NCBI RefSeq assembly: GCF_900128905.1
Contig: NZ_FQTV01000019.1
Span: forward strand, 16,396 to 80,395
Direction: 5' to 3'
Origin: Bacteroides luti
GTDB lineage: Bacteria > Bacteroidota > Bacteroidia > Bacteroidales > Bacteroidaceae
DNA: 64,000 nt
Shown here in pieces: positions 8,969 to 17,713 of this stretch. The position numbers and the translations under genes are program-made. The notes under the pieces are model-generated. The model worked only from the letters and a program-made list of their open reading frames with translations. It was not told where the DNA came from and searched no databases. Numbering within the stretch: the first letter of the stretch is position 1; the number at the start of each line of letters is the position of its first letter.

Positions 8969-9988
8969 ATGGGATTATTTTCTTTCACTCAAGAAATAGC
9001 GATGGACTTGGGTACTGCCAATACCATCATCATCAGTAACGGTAAAATTGTAGTTGATGAGCCATCTGTAGTTGCTTTAGACAGACGTACAGATAAAATG
9101 ATCGCTGTAGGTGAAAAAGCACGCCAGATGCATGGCAAAACACATGAAAATATCAGAACTATCCGTCCACTTCGTGACGGTGTGATTGCTGACTTCTATG
9201 CATGTGAGCAAATGATGAGAGGTATGATTAAGATGATGAATACTCATCACAGATTGTTCTCTCCTTCTTTGAGAATGGTTATCTGCGTTCCTTCTGGAAG
9301 TACCGAAGTTGAATTGCGTGCAGTACGTGATTCTGCCGAACATGCCGGAGGACGTGACGTCTATTTAATATTCGAACCAATGGCTGCTGCAATTGGTATT
9401 GGTATTGATGTAGAGGCGCCGGAAGGAAATATGATTGTTGATATAGGTGGTGGGTCTACCGAAATTGCAGTTATTTCATTGGGAGGTATCGTCTCAAACA
9501 AATCTATCCGTATTGCAGGTGATGATTTAACATCGGACATTCAGGAATATATGGGTCGTCAGCACAACCTGAAAATAGGTGAGCGTACAGCTGAACAGAT
9601 TAAGATTCATGTTGGTGCTGCTTTGACTGAACTTGAAGATGCACCGGAAGATTTTATTGTTCACGGTCCTAACAGAATGACAGCTCTTCCAATGGAAGTT
9701 CCTGTATGCTACCAGGAAATAGCTCATTGCTTGGAAAAATCCATTGCTAAAATGGAAACAGCTATTCTTAGTGCATTGGAACAAACTCCGCCTGAATTGT
9801 ATGCTGATATTGTACACAACGGTATCTATTTAGCTGGTGGAGGTGCTCTATTGAGAGGACTAGACAAACGTTTAACAGATAAAATTAATATACCTTTCCA
9901 TATAGCTGAAGATCCTCTTCATGCTGTAGCAAAAGGAACAGGAGTAGCATTGAAGAATGTAGATAAATTCTCATTCCTGATGCGATAA
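8969..9988 (+). CDS. mreB: Rod-shape-determining protein MreB
   Basis: A bacterial actin homologue that forms membrane-associated filaments and directs the elongasome. Seen: the N-terminal amphipathic start MGLFSFTQEIAMDLGTANT (phosphate-1 motif DLGTANT), EPSVVALD, the IRPLRDGVIADF segment near 64-75, VCVPSG-like VICVPSGSTEVE, FEPMAAAIGIG, the phosphate-2 motif VDIGGGSTEIAV near 158-169, and LAGGGALLRGLD near 288-299. At 339 residues it has the normal length. It is tightly coupled to purH upstream and separated from mreC by a long hairpin (see the separate entry). Confidence 0.98.
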   Translation: MGLFSFTQEIAMDLGTANTIIISNGKIVVDEPSVVALDRRTDKMIAVGEKARQMHGKTHENIRTIRPLRDGVIADFYACEQMMRGMIKMMNTHHRLFSPSLRMVICVPSGSTEVELRAVRDSAEHAGGRDVYLIFEPMAAAIGIGIDVEAPEGNMIVDIGGGSTEIAVISLGGIVSNKSIRIAGDDLTSDIQEYMGRQHNLKIGERTAEQIKIHVGAALTELEDAPEDFIVHGPNRMTALPMEVPVCYQEIAHCLEKSIAKMETAILSALEQTPPELYADIVHNGIYLAGGGALLRGLDKRLTDKINIPFHIAEDPLHAVAKGTGVALKNVDKFSFLMR

Positions 9989-9997
9989 ATATAATAT

Positions 9998-10055
9998 GCC
10001 GGTGTGCAGATATACAGATCTACATATTTTGAGATCTGGATATCTGCATATCGGC
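9998..10055 (+). promoter_or_regulatory. Long intercistronic hairpin between mreB and mreC
   Basis: The arms 9998-10021 and 10032-10055 pair over 24 positions, with one mismatch and two G-U pairs, around a 10-base loop. No T tract follows, so it is not a classical terminator. It begins 10 bases after the mreB stop and ends 21 bases before the mreC start. Confidence 0.8.
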
Positions 10056-10076
10056 TAGTTACTACTTTGGAATTAT

Positions 10077-10928
10077 ATGCGGAACCTACTAAACTTCCTG
10101 ATTAAATATTACTACTGGTTTCTTTTCTTTCTGCTAGAGATTATCAGTTTTACTTTATTGTTTCGCTTTAATCACTATCAGAAAAGCTCTTTCTTTACAT
10201 CCAGTAATGCTGTTGCTGGTGAAATATACAAGATAAAAGGAGATGTAACTTCATATTTCTATCTTAAAGAAGCTAATGAAGATTTGCTGGATCGTAACAT
10301 GCTGCTTGAACAACAACTTGCTAATTTAAGGAAGGAATTACAAGGACGTGGGGTGGATTCCTTGGATATTAATGGCATGAATGATCAGATAGCCAAGAAT
10401 TCCAATCTAATAAAAGCTAATGTTATTAATAGCTCATTAATAAAAGCCGATAACTATATAACTTTGGATAAGGGATCTAATGATGGCGTTCATAGTGAAA
10501 TGGGAGTTATTGACAGAAATGGAGTTGTTGGTATTGTGTATATGACAACACCTAAATATTCAGTCGTTATATCTATGCTAAATACAAAATGCAGAATAGG
10601 TTGTAAGATATTAGGTAGTGGCTATTTTGGTACAATAAAGTGGGAGGGAAGAGATTCTCGTTATGCATATTTAGATGATCTGCCCAGACATGCTAAATTT
10701 GGTTTGGGAGATACTATTGTGACAAGTGGTTACTCGGATGTTTTTCCGGCAGGAATTATGGTTGGAACTGTTGATCATATAGGTAATTCTAAAGATGGAC
10801 TTTCTTATCAGTTGAAAGTTCGTTTAGCTACAGACTTTGGCAAACTTAATAGTGTGAGGGTTTTGCCTAAAGCAACACAAATGGAACAGAAACTTCTTGA
10901 AGAATCGGCAAACAAGCAGGAACAATGA
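10077..10928 (+). CDS. mreC: Rod-shape-determining protein MreC
   Basis: A bitopic periplasmic scaffold of the elongasome that links MreB/MreD to PBP2. It has a short cytoplasmic N-terminus, one membrane helix (about residues 8-30), a coiled coil (about 60-95, LKEANEDLLDRNMLLEQQLANLRKEL), then the two beta-barrel MreC core with VINSSLIKADNYITLDKGSNDGV near 119-141 and GLGDTIVTSGYSDVFPAGIMVG near 214-235. At 283 residues it is a typical length. Its stop overlaps the mreD start by 4 bases (ATGA), indicating translational coupling. Confidence 0.96.
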   Translation: MRNLLNFLIKYYYWFLFFLLEIISFTLLFRFNHYQKSSFFTSSNAVAGEIYKIKGDVTSYFYLKEANEDLLDRNMLLEQQLANLRKELQGRGVDSLDINGMNDQIAKNSNLIKANVINSSLIKADNYITLDKGSNDGVHSEMGVIDRNGVVGIVYMTTPKYSVVISMLNTKCRIGCKILGSGYFGTIKWEGRDSRYAYLDDLPRHAKFGLGDTIVTSGYSDVFPAGIMVGTVDHIGNSKDGLSYQLKVRLATDFGKLNSVRVLPKATQMEQKLLEESANKQEQ

Positions 10929-11422
10929 TAATAACATATTTAAGGCGAATAAAGTGGTTTATAGCACTTGTTTTAATTCAGGTATTGGTGCTTAATAATG
11001 TGCATATTGCAGGATTTGCTACTCCATATATATACATATATCTGATATTGAAGATGTCTTCTGGGACTTCCAGAAGTGAGATGATGTTATGGGGATTCTT
11101 TCTCGGACTGACAATTGATATGTTTTCTGATACCCCTGGAATGAATGCTGCAGCTACAACTTTTATAGCTTTTATCCGTCCGCTCTTCTTGCGTCTTTTC
11201 TCTATGCGGGATAGTACAGACGAGTATGTTCCTGCAATAAAAGCTATTGGTGTTTCTCCTTTTGTAAAGTATGTAATATTGTGTGTGTTGCTTCATCATA
11301 CTGCATTATTGATGATTGAATCTTTCTCTTTATTCGATCTGAGCACTTTGCTGATAAAAATAGGAACTAGTACAGTAGTTACTGTCTTATGTATAATGGG
11401 TATTGAAGGATTAAGAAAATAA
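10925..11422 (+). CDS. mreD: Rod-shape-determining protein MreD
   Basis: A 165-residue inner-membrane protein with about five hydrophobic helices. The conserved GFFLGLTIDMFSDTPGMNAAATTF lies near residues 57-80, the diagnostic MreD region. It overlaps the mreC stop codon, and mrdA begins 2 bases after its stop. It completes the MreBCD complex. Confidence 0.93.
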   Translation: MIITYLRRIKWFIALVLIQVLVLNNVHIAGFATPYIYIYLILKMSSGTSRSEMMLWGFFLGLTIDMFSDTPGMNAAATTFIAFIRPLFLRLFSMRDSTDEYVPAIKAIGVSPFVKYVILCVLLHHTALLMIESFSLFDLSTLLIKIGTSTVVTVLCIMGIEGLRK

Positions 11423-11424
11423 AC

Positions 11425-13278
11425 GTGGCTAGGGATTTTAATTTAGAAAAAAGAAGATATGTTATAGTGGGTATTGCCATTACGGTTGTGCTTCTCTATA
11501 TTACACGCCTTTTTGTTCTTCAGATTATGTCTGATGATTACAAAAAAAATGCAGATAGTAATGCCTTTCTAAATAAGATTCAATATCCTTCAAGAGGTAT
11601 TATCTACGACCGAAATAATAAATTGCTTGTTTATAACCAGCCAGCATATGATGTGACTGTAGTGATGAAAGAGATTGAACATCTTGATACTCTTGATTTA
11701 TGTCAGACTTTAAATATTACAAAAGAATATTTTATAAAGCGAATGGCTGATATAAAAGACAGATCTAAAAACCCTGGCTATTCTCGTTTCACAAATCAGC
11801 TGTTTATGGTACAACTTTCGGCAGAAGAAAGTAGTGTTTTGCAGGAAAAGTTATTCAAATTTCGAGGATTTTATGTTCAGCAACGTTCTATACGACAGTA
11901 TTCATATAATTCTGCAGCACATATATTAGGTGATTTAGGTGAGGCGTCAATGGCAAATATAGAAGATGACGATTACTATGTGCGTGGAGACTATATAGGA
12001 AAGCAGGGCGTTGAGAAGTTTTATGAAAAGCAACTGCGTGGACATAAAGGAGTTGAAATTCTTCTAAGAGATGCTCATGGACGTATTCAAGGTAAATATT
12101 TGAATGGTAAACTAGATAAAAGACCTATACCTGGAAAGAACTTGCGACTTTCCATTGACATTGAACTGCAAAAGTTTGGTGAAAAGCTTATGGGATCTAA
12201 AATTGGAGCTATAGTAGCTATTGAACCTGAAACTGGGGAAATACTTTGTCTGGTCTCTACGCCAACATTTAATCCGGCAGATATGGTTGGACGTCAGCGA
12301 GGGAAAATGCATATGGAGTTGGAACGAGATCCAAGAAAACCTCTATTTAATAGAGCTTTAATGGCTTCTTATCCTCCGGGATCTACTTTTAAACCAGCTC
12401 AGTCATTAATCTTTCTTCAGGAAAAGATCATAACTCCTTCTACTTCCTTTCCATGCTACCATGGATTTGTAGTACCTGGACTTAGAGTAGGATGTCACTC
12501 TCATCCCTCGCCGCTGCCTTTGGTTCCTGCATTGGCCACTTCATGTAACTCCTATTTTTGTTGGGGGTTATATAAGATGATTGATAATAAGAAATATCTG
12601 AATTCTGATTCGGCTTTGACTGTATGGAAAGATCATATGGTGTCAATGGGATTTGGATACAAATTGGGTATTGACCTTCCCGGAGAAAAGAGAGGTTTGA
12701 TTCCTAATGCTAAGTTCTATGATAAAATATATGGCAAAGGACGCTGGGGAGGTTTACGCATTATTCATACAGCAATCGGGCAGGGTGAAGTATTGCTCAC
12801 ACCTCTTCAAATAGCTAATCTGGGAGCTACTATCGCTAATAGAGGACATTTCAGAACTCCTCATGTTGTGAGGAGTATTATTGGAGGAAGATTAGATAGC
12901 ACTTATCTATACCCCAAATATACAACAATTGATCCAAAGTATTACTCTTATATAATTAAGGGTATGCGTGGAGCTGTTGAACATGGAACTTGTACCAGAG
13001 CAAACTATATGCCTGAAATGGAAGTTTGCGGTAAAACTGGAACAGCTCAGAATAGGGGAAAAGACCACTCTGTTTTTATGGGATTTGCACCTATGAGCAA
13101 GCCTAAAATTGCCATTTGTGTCTACGTAGAGAATGGTGGTTGGGGAGCAACTTATGCCGTTCCTATTGGTGCATTGATGATGGAGCATTATCTCAAAGGG
13201 AAAATTGCTCCAGAGAGAGAAAAGCTAGTTGAAAGTTTAAGTAATGCTGTAATATCCTATGGAGCCCAGACGCGTTAG
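11425..13278 (+). CDS. mrdA: Penicillin-binding protein 2 (elongation-specific transpeptidase)
   Basis: A class B PBP that cross-links peptidoglycan for side-wall growth. GTG start 2 bases after mreD. It has a short cytoplasmic tail and one membrane anchor (about 12-32), then the PBP dimerisation domain (YPSRGIIYDRNNKLL near 54-68), followed by the transpeptidase domain with all three motifs: SXXK as STFK in PPGSTFKPA, SXN as SCN in ATSCNSY, and KTG in CGKTGTAQN. At 617 residues it is normal in length. The last 20 bases overlap rodA, so translation of PBP2 and its glycosyltransferase partner is coupled. Confidence 0.97.
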   Translation: MARDFNLEKRRYVIVGIAITVVLLYITRLFVLQIMSDDYKKNADSNAFLNKIQYPSRGIIYDRNNKLLVYNQPAYDVTVVMKEIEHLDTLDLCQTLNITKEYFIKRMADIKDRSKNPGYSRFTNQLFMVQLSAEESSVLQEKLFKFRGFYVQQRSIRQYSYNSAAHILGDLGEASMANIEDDDYYVRGDYIGKQGVEKFYEKQLRGHKGVEILLRDAHGRIQGKYLNGKLDKRPIPGKNLRLSIDIELQKFGEKLMGSKIGAIVAIEPETGEILCLVSTPTFNPADMVGRQRGKMHMELERDPRKPLFNRALMASYPPGSTFKPAQSLIFLQEKIITPSTSFPCYHGFVVPGLRVGCHSHPSPLPLVPALATSCNSYFCWGLYKMIDNKKYLNSDSALTVWKDHMVSMGFGYKLGIDLPGEKRGLIPNAKFYDKIYGKGRWGGLRIIHTAIGQGEVLLTPLQIANLGATIANRGHFRTPHVVRSIIGGRLDSTYLYPKYTTIDPKYYSYIIKGMRGAVEHGTCTRANYMPEMEVCGKTGTAQNRGKDHSVFMGFAPMSKPKIAICVYVENGGWGATYAVPIGALMMEHYLKGKIAPEREKLVESLSNAVISYGAQTR

Positions 13279-14716
13279 TTTATGGAAGTCTGTTGATTGG
13301 ACAACTATAATAATATATTTGATACTGATCACTTGTGGTTGGTTCAGTGTATGTGGAGCCAGTTATAACTATGGAGATACTGACTTCCTCAGTTTTGGTA
13401 CAAGAGGTGGAAAGCAATTAATGTGGATACTGTGCTCATTCGGTTTAGGATTTGTACTGTTAATGATAGAAGAAAGAATATACGATATGTTCTCTTATAT
13501 TCTTTATATAGGGATGCTGTTCCTGCTTTTTGTTACGATATTTATAGCCAGAGATGTAAAAGGATCTCATTCCTGGTTAAGCCTCGGTCCAGTTAGTCTT
13601 CAGCCCGCAGAGTTTGCCAAGTCTGCTACGGCTCTCGTTTTAGCGAAATATATGAGCTCTTATTCATTTAATATGAGAAAGTTTAAGAGTGCTTCGTTAT
13701 TGGCCCTGCTAATATTGCTACCTTTAGGATTGATTATTTTGCAGAGAGAAACAGGATCTGCTCTTGTATATCTGTCTTTCTTCCTGATGCTTTATAGAGA
13801 AGGAATGCCCGGTGCTATTTTGTTTTCTGGTGTATGTGCCGTAATTTACTTTATTGTAGGTATACGTTTTGGTGATATAATGATAGGACAAAGTCCAACT
13901 CCTATTGGTCAGTTCTCAGTATTACTGATGATTATAATATTTGTTGCTGGAATGGTTTGGGTCTATATGAAACAATGGGTACCAATCCGTAATATTATTA
14001 TTGTCTGCGTACCTATTTTGTTGCTAGCCTTTCTTTTCTCTAAATTCGTAGTTCCGTTTAATCTTGTTTGGGTTTTACTTCCTATGTGTATAATCCTTGC
14101 CGGATATATGTTTTTCCTTTCATTAACGGGTATGAATAAAGGCTATATGTTAATTGCTTTGTTTGCTGTTTCTTCTGTGGGATTTCTTTATTCAAGTAAT
14201 TATGTATTTGATAATATACTAGAACCACACCAGCAAATTCGTATTAAAGTTGTTTTGGGGATGGAAGAAGATCTTACCGGAGCAGGATATAATGTGAATC
14301 AATCGAAGATAGCAATTGGGTCAGGAGGCTTATATGGCAAAGGTTTTCTTAATGGAACGCAGACTAAGCTTAAGTATGTGCCAGAACAAGATACAGACTT
14401 TATATTTTGTACAGTAGGTGAGGAGCAAGGATTTGTTGGATCATCTATTGTTTTATTGCTGTTCCTAATTCTTATAATACGACTTGTAGTACTTTCAGAA
14501 CGGCAATACTCAGCTTTTGGACGAGTCTATGGCTACTCTGTGGTCAGTATATTCCTTTTCCACTTATTTATAAATATTGGGATGGTGTTAGGTCTTACAC
14601 CTGTTATTGGTATTCCTCTTCCTTTCTTTAGTTATGGAGGATCTTCGTTATGGGGCTTTACAATCCTTTTATTTATTTTTTTAAGGATTGATGCCGGAAG
14701 GTCTGAGAAACACTAG
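13259..14716 (+). CDS. rodA: Peptidoglycan glycosyltransferase RodA (SEDS family)
   Basis: A polytopic SEDS glycosyltransferase that polymerises lipid II as the partner of PBP2. About ten hydrophobic helices are visible. SEDS motifs include GSHSWLSLGPVSLQPAEFAK near 101-120, LLPLGLIILQRETGSALVYLSFF near 154-176, and the C-terminal segments EQDTDFIFCTVGEEQGFVG and TPVIGIPLPFFSYGGSSL. At 485 residues it is longer than E. coli RodA (370), owing to an insertion of extra hydrophobic segments at about 195-300, as is usual in Bacteroidetes. It overlaps the end of mrdA and ends the operon. Confidence 0.95.
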   Translation: MEPRRVSLWKSVDWTTIIIYLILITCGWFSVCGASYNYGDTDFLSFGTRGGKQLMWILCSFGLGFVLLMIEERIYDMFSYILYIGMLFLLFVTIFIARDVKGSHSWLSLGPVSLQPAEFAKSATALVLAKYMSSYSFNMRKFKSASLLALLILLPLGLIILQRETGSALVYLSFFLMLYREGMPGAILFSGVCAVIYFIVGIRFGDIMIGQSPTPIGQFSVLLMIIIFVAGMVWVYMKQWVPIRNIIIVCVPILLLAFLFSKFVVPFNLVWVLLPMCIILAGYMFFLSLTGMNKGYMLIALFAVSSVGFLYSSNYVFDNILEPHQQIRIKVVLGMEEDLTGAGYNVNQSKIAIGSGGLYGKGFLNGTQTKLKYVPEQDTDFIFCTVGEEQGFVGSSIVLLLFLILIIRLVVLSERQYSAFGRVYGYSVVSIFLFHLFINIGMVLGLTPVIGIPLPFFSYGGSSLWGFTILLFIFLRIDAGRSEKH

Positions 14717-14720
14717 ACAA

Positions 14721-14758
14721 TAGAGATAAAGGAATTTATTTTTTCCGTTTTATCTCTA
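14721..14758. terminator. Stem-loop between convergent rodA and gldH
   Basis: TAGAGATAAA (14721-14730) pairs with TTTATCTCTA (14749-14758). It overlaps the last codons of gldH. No long T tract lies outside the stem on either strand, so terminator function is only likely, not clear. Confidence 0.45.
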
Positions 14759-15215
14759 TACCAACATCGTTAATTCCAATTAGAACATTGTCCATCATTC
14801 CGTGACTTAACTTGAATGTAAGATTGCCAGAACGTTTTGGAGCAATAAATGTATAGCTACATGCCGATTGGTAAAGGTTGCCAACTCCTGTTCCTAACCA
14901 TTTTCCAGATTCGTCGGCAAGTGAATATTGAATAGTATCAGTCACAAAAACAGTACTATCTTGTGTATTATGTGATATGAACAGGCATAAATTACGATAG
15001 GGGTAATCTATTCTATTGCGTACTTCTACAGATATACGATAAGTTGCAAGTGAATCTGTTATTGGTGCCTTAAAAGTGAGTGTATCACTCTTCTTCCATC
15101 CTTCTTTGGAAACATGAAGAAAAGAGTGATACATTGTATCGGAATCACATGCTGACAGCAGGATAACTGATAACAGCAGTATTAATTTATTCTTTTTCTG
15201 ATTGAGGCTTATCAT
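14736..15215 (-). CDS. gldH: Gliding-motility-type lipoprotein GldH
   Basis: A small lipoprotein of the GldH family, required for gliding in flavobacteria but also present in non-gliding Bacteroides, where its role is unclear. The start at 15215 (MISLNQKKNK) is chosen because it gives a proper lipoprotein signal with lipobox LLSAC (Cys about residue 23). The frame stays open further upstream, but that part is antisense-like low-complexity coding shared with ricT. The mature part is a beta-rich domain (WKKSDTLTFKAPITDSLATYRISVEVRNR...YPYRNL) typical of GldH. It is 159 residues long. Its first 29 bases overlap the 3' end of ricT, so it belongs to the metF-holB-ricT-gldH operon. Confidence 0.85.
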   Translation of the reverse strand: MISLNQKKNKLILLLSVILLSACDSDTMYHSFLHVSKEGWKKSDTLTFKAPITDSLATYRISVEVRNRIDYPYRNLCLFISHNTQDSTVFVTDTIQYSLADESGKWLGTGVGNLYQSACSYTFIAPKRSGNLTFKLSHGMMDNVLIGINDVGIEIKRKK

Positions 15216-16575
15216 CTCGTTGTTGAGGTCTATTGTTTGGTCTTTTTCTTCGTCTGTTTCTATTCGCATTTCCACCTTCACTTCCTTTATAGTTTTCGTT
15301 AGTGCTTTTATTGGTGTTTTCAATAGAAACCTTATTTATATTCTCATTTTTATTTTTGATCTCAACCCTTCTTCTACTCTCATTACGGTTTCCGCCTTCA
15401 TTTCTATTTGCAACTTCGTTGTTATTTCTATTTGGATTCTCATTACGGTTTCTGTTTTCTTGTTTGTTTCTGTTTCCGTTGTCATTTCTTTTGGTGTTTT
15501 TATTCTCATTGCCTGATTTACGCTTATCAAAACGAGTAAGGCTTTCCTGCTCAACTAAATCTACAGGCTTCTGTGGCTCAGGCTTTTTCTCTGATTCGTG
15601 AAGGTTATCAGGCTTGATTCCTTTGCGATTAAGATTGATAACTTCAAAAGCTCTTCTCCCAGAGATGGTAACCAAGTTTGCAGCAAAGTTCTTATCTGTT
15701 GAATATGAGATTTCATTTCTCAATATATCAGCTTTAAAGAAATAGAATGTACCGTCTTTTGTTTCAAGTTCTATTTCTCTTGAAGGCAATCTCTTTTGAG
15801 CCTCAACATAACAGTCTACCTCATAATTCATGCAACATTTAAGCTTAGCACATTGACCAGCGAGCTTCTGTGGATTGAGGGAGATATCTTGTAACCTAGC
15901 TGCACTGGTAGATACTGATACAAAATTAGTCATCCAGGTTGCGCAGCAAAGCTCTCTACCGCAAGGACCAATACCACCAATTCTTCCAGCTTCTTGTCGG
16001 GCACCAATTTGTTTCATTTCAATTCGTACACGGAACGTTTCTGCTAAAACCTTAATTAATTGTCGGAAGTCAACTCGTTCATCAGCGATATAATAAAATA
16101 TGGCTTTATTACCATCACCCTGATACTCAACATCACCGATTTTCATATTGAGATTAAGATTTGCAGCTATTTGCCTTGAACGGATCATTGTATCGTGTTC
16201 TTTAGCCTTAGCTTCTTCAAACTTTTCAATGTCTACAGCTTTAACTTTGCGATAAACACGTTTGATTTCAGTATTTGGCTTGAATCCTGTTTTCTGCATT
16301 TGTAAAGGAACTAATCTTCCTGTCAATGTAACAGTACCAATGTCGTGTCCGGGAGTTGATTCCACGGCTACCACATCTCCTTTTTCCAGCTTTAATCCGT
16401 TACTGTTCCGATAGTATCCTTTGCGTGTATTTTTAAACTGTATTTCAACAAGGTCACTTTCGTCACTACTCCCAGGAATATCAGCTAGCCAATCGTAAGT
16501 ATTTAATTTATTATCTTGTCGGGAGCAGCCTTTGCAGCATAGCTTCCCGCTTCCGTTATGTAATTTATAATCCAT
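15187..16575 (-). CDS. ricT: PSP1-domain protein RicT (YaaT homologue)
   Basis: A homologue of Bacillus RicT/YaaT, a PSP1-domain protein that forms an iron-sulfur complex with RicA/RicF. In Bacteroidetes it sits beside holB. Cysteines are numerous: KLCCKGCSRQD near 11-21, GPCGRELCCATW near 204-215 and CAKLKCCMNYEVDCY near 243-257, consistent with metal or Fe-S binding. The PSP1 core runs from about 60 to 290. The last roughly 140 residues are a disordered tail rich in Asn, Arg, Glu and Lys (NRNENPNRNNN type) encoded by imperfect short repeats. That tail is absent from Bacillus YaaT (about 275 residues). It starts 11 bases after the holB stop and overlaps gldH. Confidence 0.88.
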   Translation of the reverse strand: MDYKLHNGSGKLCCKGCSRQDNKLNTYDWLADIPGSSDESDLVEIQFKNTRKGYYRNSNGLKLEKGDVVAVESTPGHDIGTVTLTGRLVPLQMQKTGFKPNTEIKRVYRKVKAVDIEKFEEAKAKEHDTMIRSRQIAANLNLNMKIGDVEYQGDGNKAIFYYIADERVDFRQLIKVLAETFRVRIEMKQIGARQEAGRIGGIGPCGRELCCATWMTNFVSVSTSAARLQDISLNPQKLAGQCAKLKCCMNYEVDCYVEAQKRLPSREIELETKDGTFYFFKADILRNEISYSTDKNFAANLVTISGRRAFEVINLNRKGIKPDNLHESEKKPEPQKPVDLVEQESLTRFDKRKSGNENKNTKRNDNGNRNKQENRNRNENPNRNNNEVANRNEGGNRNESRRRVEIKNKNENINKVSIENTNKSTNENYKGSEGGNANRNRRRKRPNNRPQQRDDKPQSEKE

Positions 16576-16586
16576 TTTTATATTAT

Positions 16587-17711
16587 TTATTGTTTCAGCA
16601 AAACGATCATTTTTAATGAAAAATCAAAAAATACCATTTTAGCATTCACATTTTGTTCAATATGTTGTTGAGCCATTGTAAGTTCATCCATTATTCCCAT
16701 AGCATTTCGTTCATTTACAAACGGTGCAAATCGAACAGAAAAATTATATTCATCTCTGTTCATGTATGTAAGCTCGTTATGATGAAAGTTTAGAATAAAA
16801 TTCTCACGGATCATTCGTTGTGCATATTCAAGAAAGTCTTTTTGTCTTTCACGCCCTATTCCTGCAAGTAACTCACTCCATGCTTTCATTTCTTTTATTT
16901 TTCGTTGATAGGAGAGGCGCATCAGGCTGACGAACAAATCGAAGAAAAGTTTTTTTTCTTCATTAAGATGAATCTGTTCCATTGCACGGATAAAATTACC
17001 GTTAGCAAGGTGAGCAGTGATTTGTGCATCCTGATCTGTTAACCCATAGCTGTTTTTTAGCTTTTCAATGATGCTTTCTTCTTTAATGTGGCGCACATTT
17101 ACCCTTTGAGTACGACTTAATATTGTTGTAAGCATTAGGTCGGGTTGCTCAGATACAAGCAGGAATACTGTCTTTGCAGGAGGCTCTTCAAGTAACTTTA
17201 GTAGCTTGTTAGAGCAAGCTTCATTCATTTTCTCTGGTAGCCAGATAATCATTACTTTATAACCGCCTTCACTGCTCTTCAAGCTTAGTTTCCTAAGAAT
17301 CTCATCGCTCTCTTTTGTGTAAATCATGGCTTGGGAATTTTCTGCATCCATTTCTTTTAACCAATGATTTAGATTAAAATATGGGTTGTTTATCACAAAA
17401 TTCCGCCAATCTTTAATGTAGTCATCACAAACAACCTCTTTTTGATTTTTTTTCTTCACAATTGGGAAGACAAAATGTAAATCAGGATGAGCCAATTTGT
17501 TCATCTTTACACATGAAGGGCAGATACCACAAGCATCTTCTTCAGTATGGTTTGGGCAGAGGAGGTATCTGGCATAAGCAATAGCCAATGGTAATTTGCC
17601 TACGCCTTCTGGTCCACAAATAAGCTGTGCGTGAGGGATACGGTTTTCCTTCACTTCTAAAAGAAATTTCTTTTTAACTTCTTCTTGTCCTATTACCTCT
17701 CTGAAGAACAT
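16587..17711 (-). CDS. holB: DNA polymerase III subunit delta' (clamp-loader)
   Basis: An AAA+ fold subunit of the clamp loader. The N-terminal region FREVIGQEEVKKKF...NRIPHAQLICGPEGVGKLPLA shows a degenerate P-loop with Leu in place of the Ser/Thr after GK, expected for a non-hydrolysing delta' subunit. A four-cysteine zinc module lies at about 52-67 (CPNHTEEDACGICPSC). LLKLLEEPPAKTVFLLVSE near 171-189 and the sensor-like ILSRTQR near 197-203 are conserved. At 374 residues the length is normal. It lies 2 bases after metF and 11 bases before ricT. Confidence 0.9.
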   Translation of the reverse strand: MFFREVIGQEEVKKKFLLEVKENRIPHAQLICGPEGVGKLPLAIAYARYLLCPNHTEEDACGICPSCVKMNKLAHPDLHFVFPIVKKKNQKEVVCDDYIKDWRNFVINNPYFNLNHWLKEMDAENSQAMIYTKESDEILRKLSLKSSEGGYKVMIIWLPEKMNEACSNKLLKLLEEPPAKTVFLLVSEQPDLMLTTILSRTQRVNVRHIKEESIIEKLKNSYGLTDQDAQITAHLANGNFIRAMEQIHLNEEKKLFFDLFVSLMRLSYQRKIKEMKAWSELLAGIGRERQKDFLEYAQRMIRENFILNFHHNELTYMNRDEYNFSVRFAPFVNERNAMGIMDELTMAQQHIEQNVNAKMVFFDFSLKMIVLLKQ

Positions 17712-17713
17712 AA

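Noticed and set aside
15202..15601. Plus-strand ORFs of 104 and 99 codons opposite ricT
   Set aside because: They are hydrophobic shadows of the repetitive Asn/Arg/Glu tail of RicT with no family features.
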